Positions 6,276-10,015 of a DNA stretch of 10,015 bases are shown piece by piece (the first letter of the stretch is position 1; every line of letters starts with the position of its first letter). Source of the DNA: an uncultured Flavobacteriaceae bacterium (GTDB lineage: Bacteria > Bacteroidota > Bacteroidia > Flavobacteriales > Flavobacteriaceae). The notes beneath the pieces were generated by a model. It did not search any database and was not told the DNA's origin. It saw nothing but the letters and a program-made list of their open reading frames with translations. The DNA is taken from assembly GCA_947311745.1 (NCBI GenBank), contig CAMZLT010000262.1, positions 1-10,015 on the forward strand, given 5' to 3'. Made by a program: the position numbers and the translations under genes.

Positions 6276-6543
6276 CTCTGTAAATACCCAAAAGTTTTTA
6301 TTCCAAAGCTAATCTGTACACATCATTATGGGTACTCGTTTTCTAGACGCACCGAAACTAACATGCATTTTGGTTTTTCGCAACGAAAATCTTTTCGGAT
6401 TTATGACAATATAAAAAGTAATACAATTACAAATAGCTACTTTGTAATTGTATTTTTTTTACACCCTATTTGCTATAATCACAAAATTATGGAATTAACT
6501 TCATTCTTAGACGTGATATTTTATTTTGCAGATTTATAGTAGA
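6276..6543. other. Convergent intergenic region, no supported gene
   Basis: This 268-bp stretch lies between the end of the sigma operon and the end of the YciO-type gene. It has the terminator at 6420-6460 and, before it, a small hairpin TTTTCG-CAA-CGAAAA (6375-6389). The part at about 6320-6400 is less AT-rich than its surroundings and could be a gene remnant or a dispersed repeat. Short open frames here (6328-6414 and 6363-6539) lack support. Confidence 0.6.
6420..6460. terminator. Bidirectional rho-independent terminator between convergent genes
   Basis: The arms AATACAATTACAAA (6420-6433) and TTTGTAATTGTATT (6441-6454) are perfectly complementary around a 7-nt loop. On the + strand the stem runs into T8 (6453-6460), ending the sigma operon. 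On the - strand it is followed by TTACTTTTT, so it can also end transcription of the YciO-type gene. Confidence 0.88.
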
Positions 6544-7164
6544 TTATAAAATATCCAAACTTCCTTTTCCTTCACGAATAATTTCTATGGTATCTTTAGA
6601 TAAATCAATAACTGTTGAGCCTTGATTATCTCCATAACCACCATTAATAACTAAATCTACTTTATTTTGCCATTTTTCGTAAATTAATTCAGGATCAGTA
6701 GTGTATTCTATAACCTCATCCTCATCTTTAATAGAGGTAGAAATAATAGGATTGCCTAAAACTTTCACTAAAGTTCTAGCAATATTATTATCAGGAACAC
6801 GAATTCCTACTGTTTTTTTCTTTTTAAAGACCTTTGGTAAATTAGTATTTCCTTCTAAAATAAAAGTATATGGTCCTGGTAAGGCACGTTTTAATAACTT
6901 AAAAGTAGGCGTATCGATTTGTTTTACATAATCGGATAAGTTACTTAAATCATTGCATATAAACGAAAAATTTGCTTTTTCAAGTTTAACTCCTTTAATT
7001 TTTGCTATTTTCTCTAAAGCTTTAGTATTTGTAATATCACAGCCTAAACCGTAAACAGTATCGGTTGGATAAATAATTAAACCACCATTTCGGAGTATTT
7101 TTACCGCTTTATCAATTTCTTTTTCGTTTGGATTTTCGTTATAAATCTTAATAAATTGTGCCAT
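6544..7164 (-). CDS. YrdC/Sua5-fold protein, YciO-type (putative threonylcarbamoyl-AMP synthase)
   Basis: A 206-residue single-domain protein of the YrdC-like superfamily. It shows the nucleotide-binding PTDTVYGLG (33-41), FSFIC (66-70), LLKRALPGPYTFIL (90-103), GIRVPD (120-125), STSI (142-145) and STVID (183-187), ending in REGKGS. TsaC/Sua5 members make threonylcarbamoyl-AMP from threonine, bicarbonate and ATP for the t6A base of ANN-decoding tRNAs. The FSFIC-DLS-LSDY block and the LKR-PGPYTFIL wording fit the YciO branch better than TsaC, where the t6A role is less certain. Length is normal for that branch. It lies 71 bp downstream of the response regulator gene with no terminator between, so it may be transcribed with it. 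Confidence 0.88.
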   Translation of the reverse strand: MAQFIKIYNENPNEKEIDKAVKILRNGGLIIYPTDTVYGLGCDITNTKALEKIAKIKGVKLEKANFSFICNDLSNLSDYVKQIDTPTFKLLKRALPGPYTFILEGNTNLPKVFKKKKTVGIRVPDNNIARTLVKVLGNPIISTSIKDEDEVIEYTTDPELIYEKWQNKVDLVINGGYGDNQGSTVIDLSKDTIEIIREGKGSLDIL

Positions 7165-7235
7165 AATACATTATTTTACACAAATATTACAAATTATTTT
7201 TTTGAAAACCTAACTATATTTGTTTAACTTATACG

Positions 7236-7946
7236 TTATTCATTAACTACCAAACGAAATCCTTCACCGTGAATGTTGATAATCTCTACATTAGAATCGG
7301 CTTTTAAATATTTACGAAGTTTTGCTATATAAACATCCATACTTCTAGAGGTAAAATAGTTGTCATCACGCCAAATCTTGGTAAGAGCCAATTCTCGTGG
7401 CATTAAATCGTTTTTATGTAAAACCAATAAACGAAGTAGTTTATTTTCTTTTGGAGATAATTTAATTTGAATTTTTTCTCCTTTTTCATTGGTATAACTC
7501 AATTGGCGTAGATTTGTATTTAGATGAAGTTTCCCAATTTCAAATTCAATAACATCAGTATTTTCATTAGTATCTGCTTTTTTACGTTGTAAAATGGCAT
7601 TGATTTTATACAATAACACTTCACTATCAAAAGGTTTGTTTAAGTAATCGTCTGCACCTACTTGGTAACCTTTTAAAACATCTTCTTTTAAGGTTTTTGC
7701 AGTTAAAAATACTATCGGAATTTCTTTATCTTTATCACGAATATCTTTCGCTAAAGAAAATCCGTCTTTCCTTGGCATCATTACGTCTAAAATAGCAATA
7801 TCATAATCGTTATTTTTAAACATAATTAAACCTTCAATTCCGTCTTTAGCAAGCGTAACGTCAAAATCATTTAACTCTAAATAATCTTTTAAAACAGTTC
7901 CAAAATTAGGATCATCTTCTACTAATAATATTCGTTTATTTGACAT
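7236..7946 (-). CDS. OmpR-family response regulator (RprY-like)
   Basis: A 236-residue regulator with a receiver domain (residues 4-120): acidic pair Asp11/Asp12, phosphoacceptor Asp54 in AILDVMMP, Thr82 in FLTAK and Lys104 in NKPFD. A winged-helix DNA-binding domain (about 137-234) has LSPKENKLLRLL, the recognition segment SRSMDVYIAKLRKYL and the wing INIHGEGFRL. The gene follows its sensor kinase on the same strand by 64 bp, which identifies the likely partner. The arrangement resembles RprX/RprY of Bacteroides, but I do not assert orthology. OmpR-type proteins bind tandem half-sites about 10-11 bp apart. Such a pair is present at 9643-9659 upstream of the kinase gene, suggesting autoregulation. 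Confidence 0.95.
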   Translation of the reverse strand: MSNKRILLVEDDPNFGTVLKDYLELNDFDVTLAKDGIEGLIMFKNNDYDIAILDVMMPRKDGFSLAKDIRDKDKEIPIVFLTAKTLKEDVLKGYQVGADDYLNKPFDSEVLLYKINAILQRKKADTNENTDVIEFEIGKLHLNTNLRQLSYTNEKGEKIQIKLSPKENKLLRLLVLHKNDLMPRELALTKIWRDDNYFTSRSMDVYIAKLRKYLKADSNVEIINIHGEGFRLVVNE

Positions 7947-7969
7947 ATGTATTTTCTTTTAATTTTTTT

Positions 7970-8000
7970 GAGTGAATTTACTATGCATCAAAAATCACTC
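7970..8000. repeat. Inverted repeat between kinase and regulator genes
   Basis: GAGTGA (7970-7975) and TCACTC (7995-8000) are perfect arms; after one mismatch, TTT and AAA extend them, around a loop carrying ATGCAT. Read in the direction of the genes (minus strand) it is followed by A's rather than T's, so it is not a terminator. It sits just downstream of a -7 element and could be an operator or a 5'-leader hairpin. Confidence 0.35.
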
Positions 8001-8008
8001 CAAACTTA
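8001..8008 (-). promoter_or_regulatory. Possible -7 element (TAAGTTTG) for the response regulator gene
   Basis: Read on the minus strand this is a full TAnnTTTG match, directly after the kinase stop codon, and would start a message about 50 nt before the regulator start. No TTG -33 box is evident upstream. It may give the regulator expression independent of the kinase. Confidence 0.35.
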
Positions 8009-8010
8009 AT

Positions 8011-9603
8011 TTATATTAACGGAAATTTTATGGTGAATGTACTTCCTTTATCTTTTTCACTTTCTACGGCAATAGTTCCTTGATGACTTTCTACAATTCT
8101 TTTGACATAAGCTAAACCTAAACCATGTCCTTTTACATTATGTATGTTTCCTTTTTGTTCTCTATAAAATTTATCAAAAACGTGTTTTTGGGCGTTTTTG
8201 GTCATTCCTATTCCTTGATCTTTTATTTTAATTAAGATAAAATTTCCTACATTTTCGGTATAGACACTAATTTTTGGTACTTCTTTTGCATACTTTATGG
8301 CATTATCTAACATGTTTACTAACACATTGGTTAAGTGCAAATTGCTGCCTAAAATTTCAGCTAAAGCTGCATTAAAATGTTTATGTATAAAACCACCTTT
8401 ATTTCTAACAATCAATTCTACATGCGAAATAGCATTTTCTATTATGTCATGAATATCTACTATTTCCTTACGAATTTCTAATTGATTTTTTTCTAATTTT
8501 GAAATTCGTAAAACATTTTCTACTTGAGCATGCATTCGTTTGTTTTCTTCGCGAATCATCTCTGTATATCGAAGTACTTTTTCTTTATTGGTAATTATTT
8601 TCGGATTTTTAATGGCATCAATTGCTAAATTAATAGTTGCAATTGGCGTTTTAAATTCATGCGTCATATTATTGATGAAATCTGTTTTGATTTCCGAAAT
8701 TTGTTTCTGCTTAAACATTTGGTGTAATGCACCTCCAAAAGCAATAATTATAAATAAAATAAAAGTAGAAGCTAGGATTAAAATCGGGATAATATTAGAT
8801 AAAATATACTCTTTTTTATCAGGAAAAGTAACGTGTAAATAATAGTTCGTTAAGCCTAAATCGTTTTCAAATATTTCTATAGGATAGGTACTGCCTTTTT
8901 CTTTTTTGTAATTTTCCGAACGCAATTTTGTAGGAAATTCACCTGCAAAAACTGCAAATTCAAAAGGTGTTTCAATACCTCTACTGTTTAATTCGTTTTG
9001 TAAATTTAGTTGTAATTCTTTTATGGTTACACGTTTGTAAATTGGTGTTTTAGGAGCTATTTCTTTATAAAAATTTTCAATATCTAGCTTAGTAATTTCT
9101 GGTAATTCACTTACAGAAGTAACTTTTATATTTTTTTTTCGTTGTCTTAAATCTTTATTTATATTTAGGTTTAGAGAGGATATTTCTTTCTCTTTTTTTA
9201 AAAAGTAGGTTTTAAAATTTACGGTTTTATCTTTTGAAACACTTTGGTTGTCTAATATTTTGGAAGCAGGAATGGCATGATTATCAATTAACGTACTTTG
9301 TTTGTAGGTAAATATTTCGTTATTAATAGTGTCAATTTTCTGAAACGTATAGGTTCGTAAATCTTGGCTTTCGACTTTTGCTTGTGCATGTAAAAAAAAA
9401 TCGCGTTTATCTTCTACAAAATCTCTAAATTCGCGTTGTTGAATGTTTTTAGACACATCAACTAAGGCGGATTTAACATTTGCTTCAAATTGTTTTTCAC
9501 CAATATCGATAGAATTGTTAATCCAAAAAACTTGCACGGTAATAATACCTACAACAGCAACCACCATTAAAACAATAAGAGAAATAAAAATTTTCTTTCG
9601 CAT
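8011..9603 (-). CDS. Two-component sensor histidine kinase (RprX-like)
   Basis: A 530-residue membrane kinase. A transmembrane helix at about residues 5-27 is followed by a periplasmic sensor region of about 240 residues with no recognised domain, rich in Lys and Glu, and a second helix at about 270-292. There is no HAMP domain: only a short linker leads to HisKA, whose phosphoacceptor is His315 in NNMTHEFKTPIA. The ATPase domain has the N box with Asn434 in LDNAIKYA, the G1 box DQGIGM (462-467), FDKFYR and GHGLGLAYVKRIVE. It is the first gene of a pair with the OmpR-type regulator 64 bp downstream, and the two likely form a phosphorelay. The start ATG sits only 4-5 nt after a -7 promoter element, implying a leaderless message; the hydrophobic N-terminus following that ATG supports the start. 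Confidence 0.95.
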   Translation of the reverse strand: MRKKIFISLIVLMVVAVVGIITVQVFWINNSIDIGEKQFEANVKSALVDVSKNIQQREFRDFVEDKRDFFLHAQAKVESQDLRTYTFQKIDTINNEIFTYKQSTLIDNHAIPASKILDNQSVSKDKTVNFKTYFLKKEKEISSLNLNINKDLRQRKKNIKVTSVSELPEITKLDIENFYKEIAPKTPIYKRVTIKELQLNLQNELNSRGIETPFEFAVFAGEFPTKLRSENYKKEKGSTYPIEIFENDLGLTNYYLHVTFPDKKEYILSNIIPILILASTFILFIIIAFGGALHQMFKQKQISEIKTDFINNMTHEFKTPIATINLAIDAIKNPKIITNKEKVLRYTEMIREENKRMHAQVENVLRISKLEKNQLEIRKEIVDIHDIIENAISHVELIVRNKGGFIHKHFNAALAEILGSNLHLTNVLVNMLDNAIKYAKEVPKISVYTENVGNFILIKIKDQGIGMTKNAQKHVFDKFYREQKGNIHNVKGHGLGLAYVKRIVESHQGTIAVESEKDKGSTFTIKFPLI

Positions 9604-9607
9604 ACTG

Positions 9608-9615
9608 CAAAGATA
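9608..9615 (-). promoter_or_regulatory. -7 promoter element (TATCTTTG) of the sensor kinase gene
   Basis: On the minus strand TATCTTTG matches TAnnTTTG exactly. Transcription should begin at about 9603-9604, which is the A of the kinase ATG or one base before it. No TTG is found 17-23 bp upstream. The direct repeats at 9643-9659 would lie at about -40 to -56, a normal place for an activator. Confidence 0.55.
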
Positions 9616-9629
9616 GTTTAAAGCAATTT

Positions 9630-9682
9630 AAAATGTTAATTTTTAACGATTCTTAACGAAGTTTGTGTTTCTTTAACATTTT
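9630..9682. repeat. Direct repeats TTAACGA nested in an inverted repeat (possible operator)
   Basis: Two copies of TTAACGA, at 9643-9649 and 9653-9659, are 10 bp apart. They are framed by AAAATGTTAA (9630-9639) and its exact reverse complement TTAACATTTT (9673-9682). The direct repeats suit a tandem-binding OmpR-type regulator, such as the one encoded downstream. The outer inverted repeat could also act as a weak terminator of the preceding gene, but it has a 33-nt loop and no clear U-tract. Confidence 0.4.
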
Positions 9683-9683
9683 A

Positions 9684-10015
9684 TTAATGAAAATATTCCG
9701 CTTTAAAAAGTTGTAATTCTTCTTTAAAACTTTTTGGTTTGAAACCTAAAACTGCGATAGATTTTTCTAAATTAAAACCTGTTTTTTTTGGTCGTTTTGC
9801 TTTCTGATTTAATTTTTGAGTGGTGATTGGTAGAATTAAATCCGAATTTAATTCAAAAACACTTGCAATTTCTAAAGCAATTTCATAAATAGATAATAGC
9901 TCATTACTAGAGATATGAAAAATTCCTTTTGTACGTTTTTTCACACTTAACAAACAAGCTTCTGCCAAACTTTTCGAATAGGTTGGCATACGATATTGAT
10001 CGGTTATTATCGTAA
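9684..10015 (-). CDS. RmlD-like NAD(P)-dependent sugar-nucleotide reductase/epimerase, C-terminal part
   Basis: The frame stays open to the window edge: the ATG at 9989 is internal, preceded in frame by residues ending in DQYR. The visible fragment of about 110 residues contains DQYRMPTY and LAEACL, then KGIFHISSNELLSIYEIALEIA, LNQKAKRPKKTGFN and LGFKPKSF. These are typical of the C-terminal substrate-binding part of the extended short-chain dehydrogenase group that includes dTDP-4-dehydrorhamnose reductase (RmlD). The nucleotide-binding GxxGxxG and the YxxxK site would lie outside the window, so the actual substrate cannot be judged; it may belong to envelope polysaccharide synthesis or be a general SDR. 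It runs in the same direction as the sensor kinase gene, 80 bp upstream of it. Confidence 0.85.
   Translation of the reverse strand, partial: TIITDQYRMPTYSKSLAEACLLSVKKRTKGIFHISSNELLSIYEIALEIASVFELNSDLILPITTQKLNQKAKRPKKTGFNLEKSIAVLGFKPKSFKEELQLFKAEYFH

Noticed and set aside
6328..6414. 28-codon open frame on the + strand
   Set aside because: Too short, no homology recognised, and located in the trailer of the sigma operon. Kept only as part of the unexplained patch at 6320-6400.
6474..6479. TATAAT, an E. coli-like -10 box
   Set aside because: Bacteroidota primary sigma factor uses TAnnTTTG. No gene follows on the + strand, and the hexamer is common in AT-rich DNA.
6363..6539. 58-codon open frame on the + strand (ATG at 6363)
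   Set aside because: It runs straight through the terminator hairpin and its T tract, has no recognisable domain or start signal, and its length is expected by chance.
7215..7222. TATATTTG on the + strand, facing into the response regulator gene
   Set aside because: Matches the -7 consensus but has no -33 box and no gene in that direction. An antisense transcript is possible but unsupported.

Overview
The window is AT-rich (clearly above 65 percent A+T by eye) and looks like the chromosome of a member of the Flavobacteriaceae (Bacteroidota). Four things suggest this: TAnnTTTG -7 promoter elements, few recognisable Shine-Dalgarno sites, a LytS-type kinase with a periplasmic TPR array paired with a LytTR regulator, and an ECF sigma operon carrying DUF4097 and DUF2807 (head GIN domain) proteins. 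There are nine protein genes, two of them cut by the window edges. I found no tRNA, rRNA, CRISPR array or insertion sequence.

Layout. (1) 1-3011, + strand: the C-terminal part of an animal-like phosphagen (arginine-type) kinase, then 11 bp later a TPR sensor kinase, then an overlapping LytTR response regulator; the three probably share a transcript. (2) 3012-3369: a gene-free stretch with far more structure than a normal spacer. It holds four ACGAA direct repeats, an 11-A tract, a perfect TATATTTG promoter element, a 63-nt rod-shaped inverted repeat starting where transcription should start, and a strong intrinsic terminator. I read this as a candidate small RNA gene of about 110 nt. A palindrome and a hairpin then lead into the next gene. 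(3) 3370-6275, + strand: a tight operon of an ECF sigma factor, a membrane-anchored probable anti-sigma factor, and two exported repeat proteins, a DY-ladder DUF4097 protein and a G(S/Y/F)GD-ladder DUF2807 protein. It ends at a strong terminator at 6420-6460 that should work in both directions. (4) 6544-10015, - strand: a YciO-type YrdC-domain protein, an OmpR-family response regulator, its HisKA sensor kinase, and the C-terminal part of an RmlD-like sugar-nucleotide reductase.

Three signal-transduction systems of different classes therefore sit together: LytS/LytTR, ECF sigma/anti-sigma, and an RprX/RprY-like two-component pair. The first may be linked to energy buffering through the phosphagen kinase, and the other two look like envelope-facing systems. 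The points most worth following are the candidate small RNA, the possible phosphagen kinase-LytS/LytTR operon, and the sensor kinase promoter, which lacks a -33 box, carries 10-bp-spaced direct repeats upstream, and would give a leaderless message.
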